Part shown: piece by piece, positions 27,906 to 38,422 of the stretch | Layout: each line of letters opens with the position of its first letter | Numbering within the stretch: position 1 is the stretch's first letter | Assembly (NCBI RefSeq): GCF_004804335.1 | Contig: NZ_SRXY01000009.1 | Coordinates: 154,201 to 218,200, forward strand | Direction: 5' to 3' | DNA from: Pacificoceanicola onchidii | Lineage (GTDB): Bacteria > Pseudomonadota > Alphaproteobacteria > Rhodobacterales > Rhodobacteraceae | DNA: 64,000 bases | The notes under the pieces: model-generated | The model's database searches: none | What the model was told of the DNA's origin: nothing | What the model saw: the letters and a program-made list of their open reading frames with translations, nothing else | Translations under genes and position numbers: made by a program

Positions 27906-29294
27906 TCAGGCTACATCCACCTGTGCGGGCGTCTCCGAGAAGGCTTCGGTCTGGAACACAAGCGCCTGCATCGTCTCATCCCAGGCGCGCGCACCAAATC
28001 CCGCCTTGCGCTTCAACGCGGCCACAAACGCCTCCGGCGTGTCCAGCCTGTCCCATTCGGAAGGCAGCAGCAGCGCCCTTTGGCGCGCATCATGCAAGAT
28101 CACGCCGCTGATGCCGGGCTGCAATGCCTCAGCCAGCGTCGCCTCGCTGGACACGGGCAGATGTACAGGGTTTGACAAAACACTGATCGACAGGCTCAGC
28201 CCGGGCAGGTCCACGTCCTTGATAGGGTCGAAACGCGGGTCGTCGAACCCGGCCTTGATCGCGTTCTTGACCACATCCTGAACCAGAGGCGCATGGGCGG
28301 TCATCGAACCGGCGCAGCCGCGTGGCATCCCGTGCTGCTTCAGCGCAACGAAACTGGCCGCATGGCTGCGCAGCTGCACCGCGAAACTATCGCTGTCGAT
28401 CACCGGCGCGATCCCCCGGCGACAGCGCGACACCAGCCCTTGCCGCGCCACCTCCAGCAGCGCCTTGCGCGCGGCGGTATCCACGATAGAGGCCCCCGGC
28501 GGATACAGCGCCCAAGCGCCATAGCCGATCCCCTGCCCGGCGCGCGACGTGCCGTGATAAGCGCTGTGCAGGCCAAGCCGCAACGCCCGCGTCCCCGCCC
28601 CGGTCTGCGACGTCAGCCAGCCCGCCAGCGCCAGATACCCGCAAGCATGCAGGCCGCTCAGCGCCTCCGGCTGGCCGGTCTCCAGCAGGCGCGCGCAATG
28701 GGTATCAAGGCTCTGCGCCCGGGTCTGGCCATGCAGGTGGCTCAGATCGGTGCTCAGCACAAACAGCGTCTCGCCCTGCATCCGCGTCAGCCGGTCGATC
28801 GCCCGCGCCACCGCGCGCACATCGGTCCGGCCGATCAGGATCGGAACAACCGGCACCTTCGGCAAAAAATGCCGGGCAAAGGGCAGCTGCGCGTCAATGC
28901 CGTGTTCATCTTCGAAGGCGGTTTCCTCGCCATGGGCAAGGCCGGAGCGGATCAACGCCTGACAGGCGCGTGTGTCGATGCGCACCCGCTTGTCCAGAAC
29001 CCGCACCACGTCATGCCCCGTCGGCACGCCGATCCCGTCAAAGGTTTCGTGATGCGCCGTGGACAGGACGATGATGCGCGCAGGCTGAGATTGCGCCGCC
29101 GCCGTCCAGGCCGCCGCCGCCAGCGCGCCGCTGTGCTCATAGGGACCATGCGGCGCGACAATAGCCTTGGGCGCAGCCGGCACCGCCCGCGTCATGGCAG
29201 CAAAAGGCCGGGCCAGATCCGCCAGCATCCGATCCAGAGCGTCTTGCTCCGGCGGACAGAACCGCCCCGCGATTCGACTGACACGCTCTGCCAT
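27906..29294 (-). CDS. Fused Memo (AmrB) - AMMECR1 (AmrA) protein
   Basis: 462 residues from the ATG at 29294 with AAAGAGGGG upstream. Residues about 1-275 form a Memo-like domain related to class III extradiol dioxygenases: VAPHGPYEHSG, STAHHETF, EDEHGIDAQLPF and STDLSHLH supply the usual histidines. Residues about 285-450 form an AMMECR1 domain (SFAVQLRSHAASFVALKQ, MPRGCAGSM, ISVLSNPVHL). In most genomes these are two proteins of the AmmeMemoRadiSam system with a radical SAM partner (AmrS). No such partner is adjacent here. The biochemical role is unknown. Confidence 0.88.
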   Translation of the reverse strand: MAERVSRIAGRFCPPEQDALDRMLADLARPFAAMTRAVPAAPKAIVAPHGPYEHSGALAAAAWTAAAQSQPARIIVLSTAHHETFDGIGVPTGHDVVRVLDKRVRIDTRACQALIRSGLAHGEETAFEDEHGIDAQLPFARHFLPKVPVVPILIGRTDVRAVARAIDRLTRMQGETLFVLSTDLSHLHGQTRAQSLDTHCARLLETGQPEALSGLHACGYLALAGWLTSQTGAGTRALRLGLHSAYHGTSRAGQGIGYGAWALYPPGASIVDTAARKALLEVARQGLVSRCRRGIAPVIDSDSFAVQLRSHAASFVALKQHGMPRGCAGSMTAHAPLVQDVVKNAIKAGFDDPRFDPIKDVDLPGLSLSISVLSNPVHLPVSSEATLAEALQPGISGVILHDARQRALLLPSEWDRLDTPEAFVAALKRKAGFGARAWDETMQALVFQTEAFSETPAQVDVA

Positions 29295-29491
29295 ACCGGC
29301 CCCTCTTTCTGCAGCGCCGCTACCATAAAGCGCCAATCGCGGGGAGCGAAGATGTATTTTCGGCCTCAAAACACCCGCGCGCGCACCGCCGACCCCTTTC
29401 AATTTGCGAAAAGTTTCACGCTAACACCGGGTTTGCGCAACATTTGGAAAAAAAATCACAGCAGGCGGCAACTTTTTCCGGGTATTTGCGG

Positions 29492-29518
29492 TTGACGCCC
29501 CGGCCCCCTGCTCATAAT
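29492..29518 (+). promoter_or_regulatory. Candidate sigma-70 promoter of the acetolactate synthase locus
   Basis: TTGACG (29492-29497) and CATAAT (29513-29518) are separated by 15 bases, slightly short of the usual 16-18. Transcription would begin near 29525, about 27 bases before the leader peptide ATG, which fits an attenuation leader. Confidence 0.5.
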
Positions 29519-29551
29519 GTCCACCCCGCACGCAAACCGGAGCCCCGCAAG

Positions 29552-29599
29552 ATGTCCATTCTAGTGGTAGTCGTAGGAAAAAGGCGCATGGCCGAGTAA
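29552..29599 (+). CDS. Branched-chain amino acid leader peptide
   Basis: A 15-codon ORF (MSILVVVVGKRRMAE, then TAA) carries six consecutive Ile, Leu and Val codons at positions 3-8, the three end-products of the pathway. GGAG lies about 9 bases upstream of its ATG. It is followed by mutually exclusive RNA stems and the acetolactate synthase large-subunit gene, so ribosome stalling at Ile, Leu or Val codons should control transcription. It is too short for most gene callers. Confidence 0.87.
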   Translation: MSILVVVVGKRRMAE

Positions 29600-29651
29600 T
29601 CGGAACCAGACGGTTAACCCATGCGCCCCCGACAAAATCGGGGGCTTTTTT
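29583..29651 (+). promoter_or_regulatory. Transcription attenuator of the ilv operon
   Basis: The terminator is GCCCCCGA (29625-29632) / TCGGGGGC (29638-29645) with loop CAAAA, followed by T6. The competing antiterminator is a perfect 9-bp pair, GGCGCATGG (29583-29591) with CCATGCGCC (29619-29627), sharing bases 29625-29627 with the terminator. A ribosome stalled on the Ile/Leu/Val codons leaves 29583-29591 free, so the antiterminator forms. A ribosome reaching the stop codon at 29597 covers it, so the terminator forms. Confidence 0.87.
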
Positions 29652-29690
29652 GTGAGCACATGAATGAAGTGTCAAAATTGGAGATAGACG

Positions 29691-31445
<1,755 letters not shown>

Positions 31446-31454
31446 AACCACGGC

Positions 31455-31484
31455 AAGGAGGGTTGCGCGGCAGCCCTCCTTTCC
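31455..31484 (+). terminator. Strong hairpin after the large-subunit gene, possible partial terminator
   Basis: A 12-bp stem AAGGAGGGTTGC / GCAGCCCTCCTT (one G-U pair) with loop GCG is followed by only TTCCTCTT. It lies 10 bases after the ilvB stop and before the sulfotransferase gene. The poor T tract suggests partial termination or mRNA 3'-end stabilisation, lowering expression of the downstream genes relative to ilvB. Confidence 0.5.
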
Positions 31485-31506
31485 TCTTGAACCGGTCGAT
31501 GGTGTC

Positions 31507-33297
31507 ATGGCCTCTGGTCCCAAACCTTTCATCCCTCTGAACCCGGCGACGGATCCGGTGGCTCAGGCGCGCGCGCTGATCAAGAAAGGCGCGCGGGCGC
31601 AGGCGGCGACGCTGTTGCGCAACGTGTTGGTGCGCGACGGGCGCAATGGCGCGGCGCGGCAGATGCTGGCCGGTCTTGGCCCGGAGGCGCGCCGCGCCGT
31701 GAGCCTGACGCCGCAGGACAAGCGCGCGGCCAAGGCGATTCAGGCGGCGATGGAGGCCGGACAATGGCGGCAGGTCGTCAGCGAGGCGCAGAGCCTGCTG
31801 CAACGTCAGCCGCATGTGGCCGATGCGGCCAACGCGCTGGGCAATGCGCTGTTTCAGCTTGGTCGGCCCAAGGACGCGCTGGGCGCGTTCAACCACGCGG
31901 TGCGCGTCGATCCTGTACAGCCGGATGGCTATCTGAATATTTCTGCGCTCTACCTGAGCCTTGAGCAGCCCGATGCCGCCCGTCAGGCCGCGGAAGCGGC
32001 GCTTGATGTGGCGCCGAAAATGGCGCTGGCGCATCGCGCGCTGGGGCTGGCCCTGATTGATGCGCTTCGGGTGGCGGAAGGCGAAGCGGCGCTGCGAGAC
32101 GCCTGCGCGCTCGATCCCAAAGACCCGCTGGCCTGGGATGCGCTGTGCCGGGCTCTGGAGCAGAGCACGCGGCTGGAGGATCTGGACGACACGGTGACGG
32201 AGGCGCTGCGCCACTGCCCTGGCGATCCGCTGCTGCGCTTGCAACAGGCGGGGCTTCTGGCCCGGCGCAAGGAGTTTGCGGCGACACTGGAGACGCTGGA
32301 CGGCCTGAGCACCGCTGCCCTGCCGCTGCATTCGCAATCCATCGCGGCGCAGCTGCGCGGGCAGGCACTTGACGCGTTGCAACAGGACGGGGCCTTGCAG
32401 GCCTTTGCGGAGATGAACGCGGCGCAGGCGCGGCTGCACCATGTGACGACGCCCCTGCCCTTCCTGACGCGGCTGGACGCCCGCGCAGGCGGGCTCAGCG
32501 ATTTTGATGCCTTGGATTGGCAGACCGACCCGGCAGCGCCCGGCCCGGTGTTCCTCGTCGGCTTCCCGCGCTCCGGCACAACCCTGCTCGACAGCATCCT
32601 GCGCGGGCACGAAGGCGTGGCGGTGGTCGAAGAGCAGCCGCTGATTACCCCGCTGACGGACGGCATTCCCGAAAGCGGCGAGGCCGCCGCGCTCTCGGCC
32701 CTGACCGAAAGCCAACTCGCAGAGCGCCGCGCGGGCTATCTTGCCGCCTTCGAGGCGCAGATCGGCGCACCGCTGGGCGACCGGATGGCCATCGACAAGA
32801 TGCCGCTCAACATGACCGAGGCGGGCACGCTTGCGCGGCATTTTCCGAATGCGCGCTTCATCCTCGCCCTGCGCCACCCGGCGGATTGCGTGCTGAGCGG
32901 CTTCATGCAGAATTTCCGGCCCAATGACGCGATGAACACCTTTCTCGATCTGGACAGCGCGGCGGAAGCCTATGACAAGGCCTTTACCCTGTTTGAAGGC
33001 TACCGCGCGCGGCTGGGTCTGAGCGTGGTGGAGATCCGCTACGAACATCTGATCCGCGATCTGCGCGGCGCGGTGGAGCCGGTGCTGGATCACCTCGGCC
33101 TGACATGGCGCGACGAAATGGCGGATTACCAGAAAACCGTCAAAGCCCGCCCGATGGTCCGCACGCCGAGCTATCGGCAGGTGACCGAAACGCTGTATAC
33201 CGGCGCCGATGGCCGCTGGAAACGCTACGAGACAGACCTGCAGCCGGTGCTGGACCGGCTGAGCCCATGGATTGACCGCTGGGGCTACGCCGTCTGA
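31507..33297 (+). CDS. TPR-repeat sulfotransferase
   Basis: 596 residues. The N-terminal half (about 15-300) consists of tetratricopeptide-like helical repeats (ALGNALFQLGRPKDALGAFN, and others). The C-terminal half (about 335-590) is a sulfotransferase with the PAPS-binding P-loop VGFPRSGTTLLDS and the 3'-phosphate motif in LRHPADCVLSGFMQNF. No signal peptide is evident. It would transfer sulfate from PAPS to an unknown acceptor, possibly a protein or glycan bound by the TPR part. It lies between the two acetolactate synthase subunit genes, an unusual place; the sulfotransferase family is clear but no pathway link is visible. Confidence 0.9.
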   Translation: MASGPKPFIPLNPATDPVAQARALIKKGARAQAATLLRNVLVRDGRNGAARQMLAGLGPEARRAVSLTPQDKRAAKAIQAAMEAGQWRQVVSEAQSLLQRQPHVADAANALGNALFQLGRPKDALGAFNHAVRVDPVQPDGYLNISALYLSLEQPDAARQAAEAALDVAPKMALAHRALGLALIDALRVAEGEAALRDACALDPKDPLAWDALCRALEQSTRLEDLDDTVTEALRHCPGDPLLRLQQAGLLARRKEFAATLETLDGLSTAALPLHSQSIAAQLRGQALDALQQDGALQAFAEMNAAQARLHHVTTPLPFLTRLDARAGGLSDFDALDWQTDPAAPGPVFLVGFPRSGTTLLDSILRGHEGVAVVEEQPLITPLTDGIPESGEAAALSALTESQLAERRAGYLAAFEAQIGAPLGDRMAIDKMPLNMTEAGTLARHFPNARFILALRHPADCVLSGFMQNFRPNDAMNTFLDLDSAAEAYDKAFTLFEGYRARLGLSVVEIRYEHLIRDLRGAVEPVLDHLGLTWRDEMADYQKTVKARPMVRTPSYRQVTETLYTGADGRWKRYETDLQPVLDRLSPWIDRWGYAV

Positions 33298-33331
33298 CGG
33301 CGCCCGGCAAAACTGAGGAAAGGAACGACCG

Positions 33332-33892
33332 ATGTCGGCGCTCAACATCAAAAAAGGCTCCACGAAGCACTCTGCCTACAACCTGCGCCCGAGCTTTTCG
33401 GATGTTCAGGAGAGCCATACGCTGGCGGTGCTGGTGGAAAACGAGCCGGGGGTTCTGGCCCGTGTGATCGGGCTGTTTTCCGGCCGGGGCTACAACATCG
33501 AAAGCCTGACCGTGGCGGAGGTGGACCACGAAGGGCACCTTTCCCGCATCACCATTGTGACCACCGGCACGCCGCAGGTGATCGAACAGATCAAGGCGCA
33601 GCTGGGCCGCATCGTGCCGGTGCATGACGTGCACGATCTGACCGTCGAAGGCGCTGCGGTGGAGCGCGAACTGGCGCTGCTCAAGGTCGCGGGTCAGGGC
33701 GACAAGCGGGTCGAGGCGCTGCGTCTGGCGGACATCTTCCGCGCGCAGGTGGTGGATTCGACATTGGAAAGCTTTGTCTTCCAGCTCACCGGCCCGTCCG
33801 AAAAAATTGACGCCTTTGCCGAACTGATGCGGCCCCTCGGGCTGACCGAGATCGCCCGGACCGGGGTTGCCGCCCTCGCCCGCGGCGCGTGA
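33332..33892 (+). CDS. ilvN: Acetolactate synthase regulatory small subunit
   Basis: 186 residues. An N-terminal extension (about 1-28) precedes the ACT domain (HTLAVLVENEPGVLARVIGL, GRGYNIESLTVAE), followed by the ALS_ss_C domain (ALLKVAGQGDKRVEALRLAD). It stabilises the large subunit and confers feedback inhibition by valine. GAGGAAAGGA lies before the ATG. It follows the sulfotransferase gene by 34 bases and an intrinsic terminator follows it, so it ends the operon. The symbol could equally be ilvH. Confidence 0.95.
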   Translation: MSALNIKKGSTKHSAYNLRPSFSDVQESHTLAVLVENEPGVLARVIGLFSGRGYNIESLTVAEVDHEGHLSRITIVTTGTPQVIEQIKAQLGRIVPVHDVHDLTVEGAAVERELALLKVAGQGDKRVEALRLADIFRAQVVDSTLESFVFQLTGPSEKIDAFAELMRPLGLTEIARTGVAALARGA

Positions 33893-33930
33893 TCTTTCGA
33901 GAGGTTTCGGACCATTCCTGATCCGACCGG

Positions 33931-33960
33931 CGCGCGCCCTTCGGGCGCGCGTTTTGTTTT
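33931..33960 (+). terminator. Intrinsic terminator of the ilv operon
   Basis: A 9-bp perfect stem CGCGCGCCC / GGGCGCGCG with loop TTC is followed by TTTTGTTTT, 38 bases after the small-subunit stop codon. Confidence 0.88.
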
Positions 33961-34053
33961 GGGGCGCTGCCCCGTCGCGGCAGGGCCGCGACTCCCCGAG
34001 GTATTTGTGGCCCAAAGAAACCGGGGCGAGCCGGTTTTCGGCGCGTGCCCGGG

Positions 34054-34860
34054 TTATTCGGCAGGAGCGGCTTGCGGGGCGCCGCGTTCCACGCCGTAGG
34101 CCAGCATGTCGTAGAGATGCCAGGTGGCATGGCCGAGCAGCGGCAGAGAGATCAGCAGGCCGACAAAGAACGGCAGCATCGAGATCAGCGTGAAGACCGC
34201 GATGAAGGCGGCCCAGCCGAGCATCGGGATCGGGTGGCTGGCGACATATTGGAACGAGGTGATCATGGCCGTGACGAAGTCGATTTCGCGGTCCAGAAGC
34301 ATCGGCAGCGACAGCACCGTAATCATGTAGAGCAATACGGAAAAGCCCGCGCCGACCACCGTGCCGACCACCAGCATTGTCAGCCCGTTGCCTGTCAAGA
34401 AGACCTCGAAGGAGCTGGAGACGTTGGTCATGGTCGACAGGCCAAGGAACAGGGCAAAGATCATATGGGCGAGGAAGAACCAGAACAGGAAGACCACGAT
34501 AATGATGGCGCTGATCGAGGGCAATTGCCGTTTTGATTGGCGCAGAACGACGCTGGTGATCTGCATCCAGTCGAGCGGCTGGCCTGCTTCGATGCGGCGC
34601 GAGACATCGTAGAAGCCGACGGCCGCGAACGGGCCGATCATCGGGAAGCCGACGGCGGCAAAGACCAGCCAGTAGGATTGGCCCGTGATGGCTGTGATCC
34701 ATGTCATCAGCCAGCCGCCGAGCACGTAAACCCCTGCAAACAAAAGCGCGAAGCCCGGTGCCTTGCGCAGATCCCGTGCGCCGCGCCGGAGCGCTTCGCG
34801 CAGCAGCGCAACATCGACCCGTGCCAGGTCCGGCACCCCCGGTTTCGGTGTGTCTGGCAT
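34054..34860 (-). CDS. DUF2189 membrane protein
   Basis: 268 residues from the ATG at 34860 (AAAGGGAGC upstream). Six or so hydrophobic segments are visible, starting near [20 protein letters not shown]. The signature region [22 protein letters not shown] marks the DUF2189 family of inner-membrane proteins. Function is not known. The gene converges with the ilv operon and is divergent from an EamA transporter. Confidence 0.85.
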   Translation of the reverse strand: MPDTPKPGVPDLARVDVALLREALRRGARDLRKAPGFALLFAGVYVLGGWLMTWITAITGQSYWLVFAAVGFPMIGPFAAVGFYDVSRRIEAGQPLDWMQITSVVLRQSKRQLPSISAIIIVVFLFWFFLAHMIFALFLGLSTMTNVSSSFEVFLTGNGLTMLVVGTVVGAGFSVLLYMITVLSLPMLLDREIDFVTAMITSFQYVASHPIPMLGWAAFIAVFTLISMLPFFVGLLISLPLLGHATWHLYDMLAYGVERGAPQAAPAE

Positions 34861-35080
34861 CAAAAGCTCCCTTTCCTCTCCTCCGGCATTCAGTAAATGC
34901 GATATGACGCGGACAGACAACATGCCTTTGAAAAACATCTTTTAAGGGCCGGTGATGGCGGAGGTATGCCGTGGTAAAGACCGGACGCATGCGCCCTGCC
35001 CTTGCCAATCCATCGCCGCTCTGTCACCTCTGAGCGGCGCGGCTATTGCGCCGCGTTTCCGGCACAAGAGGACCAGCTCC

Positions 35081-35968
35081 ATGCACGACACCCTGCGCGG
35101 TTGTCTTTGGATGATCGGCACGATTGTCTCGTTCACCTGCATGGCCGTGGCCGGGCGGGCGGTCAGCCTTGATCTCGATACCTTCGAAATCATGCTCTAT
35201 CGCTCCCTGATCGGCATTGTGATCGTTGTGGCCGTGGCGAGCGCCTTCGGGACGCGGCACCAGATCGGCGTGCGCAGGATGGGCCTTCACGGGCTGCGCA
35301 ACATTTCGCATTTTGCCGGGCAGAACCTGTGGTTCTATGCCATCACCGTGGTGCCGCTGGCGCAGGTGTTTGCGCTGGAGTTCACCTCGCCGCTCTGGGT
35401 GATGCTGCTCAGCCCGCTGGTGCTGGGTGAGCGGCTGACCATGGGGCGGGCGCTGGCGGCTATCGGGGGCTTCATCGGCATCCTGATCGTGGCCCGGCCC
35501 AGTCCGGAGACCTTTCACATCGGGCTGGTCGCTGCTGCGCTGGCCGCTATTGGCTTTGCCGGTTCCGCTGTTTTCACCCGCCGGTTGACGCGGACGGAGC
35601 CGATCACGCAGATCCTCTTTTGGTTGACTGCCATGCAGGCTGTCTTCGGATTGCTCTGTGCCGGGTTCGATGGCGATATCGCCGTGCCCGATCCGGCCAG
35701 CCTGCCCTGGATCGCCGTGATCGCCTTTGCCGGGCTGGTGGCGCATTTCTGCCTGACCACGGCGCTGTCCCTTGCCCCCGCTACAGTTGTCATGCCAATC
35801 GACTTTGCACGCTTGCCGGTTATTGCCTTGGTCGGAATGCTGCTCTACAGCGAAGACTTGGACCCATGGGTGTTTTTGGGAGCCGTGGTGATCTTCGGGG
35901 CCAACTACCTGAATATCCTCAGAGAGACGCGGGATTCGGCGAAAAACGCGCCTGTTACAAAAACGTGA
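35081..35968 (+). CDS. EamA/DMT-family exporter
   Basis: 295 residues from the ATG at 35081 with AAGAGGA upstream; the frame continues to 34952 without a ribosome site. About ten membrane helices form two EamA repeats (about 5-135 and 145-285), the first ending FTSPLWVMLLSPLVLGERLT. Family members export metabolites; the substrate is unknown. It stands alone, divergent from the DUF2189 gene. Confidence 0.88.
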   Translation: MHDTLRGCLWMIGTIVSFTCMAVAGRAVSLDLDTFEIMLYRSLIGIVIVVAVASAFGTRHQIGVRRMGLHGLRNISHFAGQNLWFYAITVVPLAQVFALEFTSPLWVMLLSPLVLGERLTMGRALAAIGGFIGILIVARPSPETFHIGLVAAALAAIGFAGSAVFTRRLTRTEPITQILFWLTAMQAVFGLLCAGFDGDIAVPDPASLPWIAVIAFAGLVAHFCLTTALSLAPATVVMPIDFARLPVIALVGMLLYSEDLDPWVFLGAVVIFGANYLNILRETRDSAKNAPVTKT

Positions 35969-36105
35969 CGCAGCGTCGCGACACGTCAAGCTGACGTATG
36001 GTCAAAGATTGACCGATTCCCCCCCGGCACCCTAGCGTATGCGCAGGAGGCGGCCTTCACTCGGGCCGATCAACAGAGACTTCCCAGACAGGGATGAGGG
36101 ATATT

Positions 36106-37362
36106 ATGTACAAAGCCACACTGGGGGCCACCGCACTGGCCCTGACCACCACAGCCGCAACTGCAGGTGGTATCGAGCGGTCCAGCAACGACTACGGTTT
36201 CCTGTTCACCCCGGGCAACGCGTTCAGCCTTGGCCATGCCATCGTGACGCCGACGGTATCCGGTGAATATGCGCCTGCGCTGGGCGGTGGCAGCACCGGG
36301 AACATGGCGCGCAGCTATGGCAGCTTCAGCTTTTCGGCCAAGACCGATCTGAACGACAAGCTCTCGCTCGGCATTTATCACAACCAGGCCTATGGCGCGA
36401 ATGCCGCCTACTCGCAGGGCTTCTACACCGGGCTGACGGCGGACTGGCAGTCCAAGCAGACCTCGCTGATCGCCAAGTACAAGATCGCGGATCGCTTCTC
36501 GGTGTTTGGCGGCGCGCGCTACGTGCTGTCGACAGCGGATATCGTCATTCCTGACCAGATGATCCGGGCGAGCACTGCCGCCGGTGTGGCCGCAGGCATC
36601 ACGCAAATTCAGGCGGGCATTGCGCAGCTGACCGCGGCAGGCGCACCGGCTACCGACCCGCGCCTGATCGCGCTGCAAACGCAACTGGCACAGACAACCG
36701 CCTATGGCACCGCCGTGGCAACCGCTGCACCGGGCGCGTTCCAGTACACCGCGAACGGCGCGCAGCGCGGCGACTTCGGCTACACCATCGGGGCGGCTTA
36801 CGAAATCCCGGACATCGCTCTGCGCGTTGCGCTGACCTACGAGAGCGCCGTGACGCACAAGTTCGGCACCACGGAGTCCCTGCCCTTCTTTGGCATCCCG
36901 ACGGACAGCACCACGGAAATTGAAATGCCGCAGTCGCTGGCGCTCGACTTCCAGACCGGCATTGCGGCAGGCACGCTGCTGTTTGGTGGCGTCAAGTGGA
37001 CGGAATGGTCCGCCTGGGAAGTGCGCACGCCGGGCTATGAATCGGTTACGGGCGACGAGGTCACCGGCTTCGATTCCGATACGATCACCTGGAAGCTGGG
37101 CATCGGCAAACAGTTCAACGACAACCTCTCCGCCTTTGCGCAGGTCACCTACGAGGCTGGCGACGGCGGCGTGGCTTCGCGTCTGGCCCCGACCGACGGG
37201 CGCACGTCCTTCGGCATCGGCGCACAGTTCACCGAAGGCGCGCACAAGCTGCGGGTTGGCGCGGAATACGTGAAGCTTGGCGATGCGACGGATGCCTCGG
37301 GCACCGAGTTCACCGGCAACTCCGCATGGGGCGTCGGGGTGTCTTACACCGCGAATTTCTGA
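36106..37362 (+). CDS. OmpP1/FadL-family outer membrane transporter
   Basis: 418 residues from the second of two close ATGs (36106), which has GAGGG 6 bases upstream; the first (36094) has none. The signal peptide MYKATLGATALALTTTAATA is followed by a beta-barrel rich in alternating residues and ending in the aromatic C-terminus VSYTANF. An Ala/Gln-rich loop (TAAGVAAGITQIQAGIAQ, about 160-200) is unusual and probably extracellular or coiled. FadL-type channels carry hydrophobic compounds across the outer membrane. Confidence 0.9.
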   Translation: MYKATLGATALALTTTAATAGGIERSSNDYGFLFTPGNAFSLGHAIVTPTVSGEYAPALGGGSTGNMARSYGSFSFSAKTDLNDKLSLGIYHNQAYGANAAYSQGFYTGLTADWQSKQTSLIAKYKIADRFSVFGGARYVLSTADIVIPDQMIRASTAAGVAAGITQIQAGIAQLTAAGAPATDPRLIALQTQLAQTTAYGTAVATAAPGAFQYTANGAQRGDFGYTIGAAYEIPDIALRVALTYESAVTHKFGTTESLPFFGIPTDSTTEIEMPQSLALDFQTGIAAGTLLFGGVKWTEWSAWEVRTPGYESVTGDEVTGFDSDTITWKLGIGKQFNDNLSAFAQVTYEAGDGGVASRLAPTDGRTSFGIGAQFTEGAHKLRVGAEYVKLGDATDASGTEFTGNSAWGVGVSYTANF

Positions 37363-37384
37363 TCCGGTTTCAAAGATTTGAGAG

Positions 37385-37416
37385 ACGCGCGGTGGCCCGG
37401 CCCCCGCGCGTTTTTC
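37385..37416 (+). terminator. Intrinsic terminator after the FadL-like gene
   Basis: Stem ACGCGCGG (37385-37392) / CCGCGCGT (37404-37411) with an 11-base loop, followed by TTTTTCTTTG, 22 bases after the stop codon. Confidence 0.85.
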
Positions 37417-37468
37417 TTTGCGCAGGATTCGGATCGTTTGCGGGGCGCGCGCGTGGGACACCCCTTGT

Positions 37469-38371
37469 ATGACACAGACCTCTCTCTCCGCTCGCGCCTG
37501 GGCCGAACTTCTGCTGCTGGCCCTTGTCTGGGGCGGCTCCTTTTTGGCCATTCGCACCGCACTGGACGAGATCGGCCCGCTGACGTCCGTGCTTTATCGC
37601 ACCGCGCCTGCGGCCCTGATCCTGCTGATGGTGCTGCGCTGGCAAGGGGCGGCCTTGCCAAAGGGCGCGGCGCTCTGGGGGCGGCTAATGGTGATGGGGC
37701 TTTTGAACAACGTCATTCCCTTCACGCTGATGGCCTGGGGCCAGCTGCACATCGAATCCGGTCTGACCGCCATTCTCAACGCCACCACGGCGATTTTCGG
37801 CGTGTTGATCGCGGCCATGGTCTTTGCCGATGAGCGGCTGACGGCGCGCAAGGCACTTGGGGTCAGCCTCGGCTTTGCGGGCGTGGCGCTCACCATCGGG
37901 CCGGGCGCGCTCACCGGCTTCAGCGTGACGTCTCTGGCGCAGATCGCCGTTCTGGCCGGAACCCTGTCTTATGCCTTTGCGGGGGTCTGGGCGCGTGCGC
38001 AGCTCTCCGGTCTCTCGCCGCTCGCCGCTGCCTTTGGCATGTTGACCGCCTCCACCGCCGTGATGCTGCCGCTCACCTTGCTGGTCGAAGGGGTGCCGCC
38101 CGTAGCGCTCAGCGCGTCCGCCTGGACCGGCATTGCCTATTACGCAGCGCTCGCGACGGCGCTGGCCTATCTGCTCTATTATCGCGTGCTGAAAATGGCG
38201 GGCAGCGGCAACCTCCTGCTGGTCACCCTGATGATCCCGCCCATTGCCATTGTGCTGGGCGCGGCTTTTCGCGGCGAAAGCCTCGGGCCTGCCGCTTATG
38301 CGGGCTTTGCCCTGCTGGTTATGGGCCTTGCGATCATCGATGGCAGGGTTCTGCGGCGCAACAGGGTTTGA
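37469..38371 (+). CDS. EamA/DMT-family exporter
   Basis: 300 residues from the ATG at 37469; the ribosome site is weak. Ten predicted helices in two EamA repeats are seen, the first starting ELLLLALVWGGSFLAIRTAL and the second ALSYAFAGVWARAQL-like. It is distinct from the exporter at 35081. Substrate unknown. The next gene starts 51 bases downstream. Confidence 0.88.
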   Translation: MTQTSLSARAWAELLLLALVWGGSFLAIRTALDEIGPLTSVLYRTAPAALILLMVLRWQGAALPKGAALWGRLMVMGLLNNVIPFTLMAWGQLHIESGLTAILNATTAIFGVLIAAMVFADERLTARKALGVSLGFAGVALTIGPGALTGFSVTSLAQIAVLAGTLSYAFAGVWARAQLSGLSPLAAAFGMLTASTAVMLPLTLLVEGVPPVALSASAWTGIAYYAALATALAYLLYYRVLKMAGSGNLLLVTLMIPPIAIVLGAAFRGESLGPAAYAGFALLVMGLAIIDGRVLRRNRV

Positions 38372-38422
38372 CGCCGCCCGCCCCCGCGCGTAATCCATGC
38401 CTGAAGTCAGATGAGGGATGGC

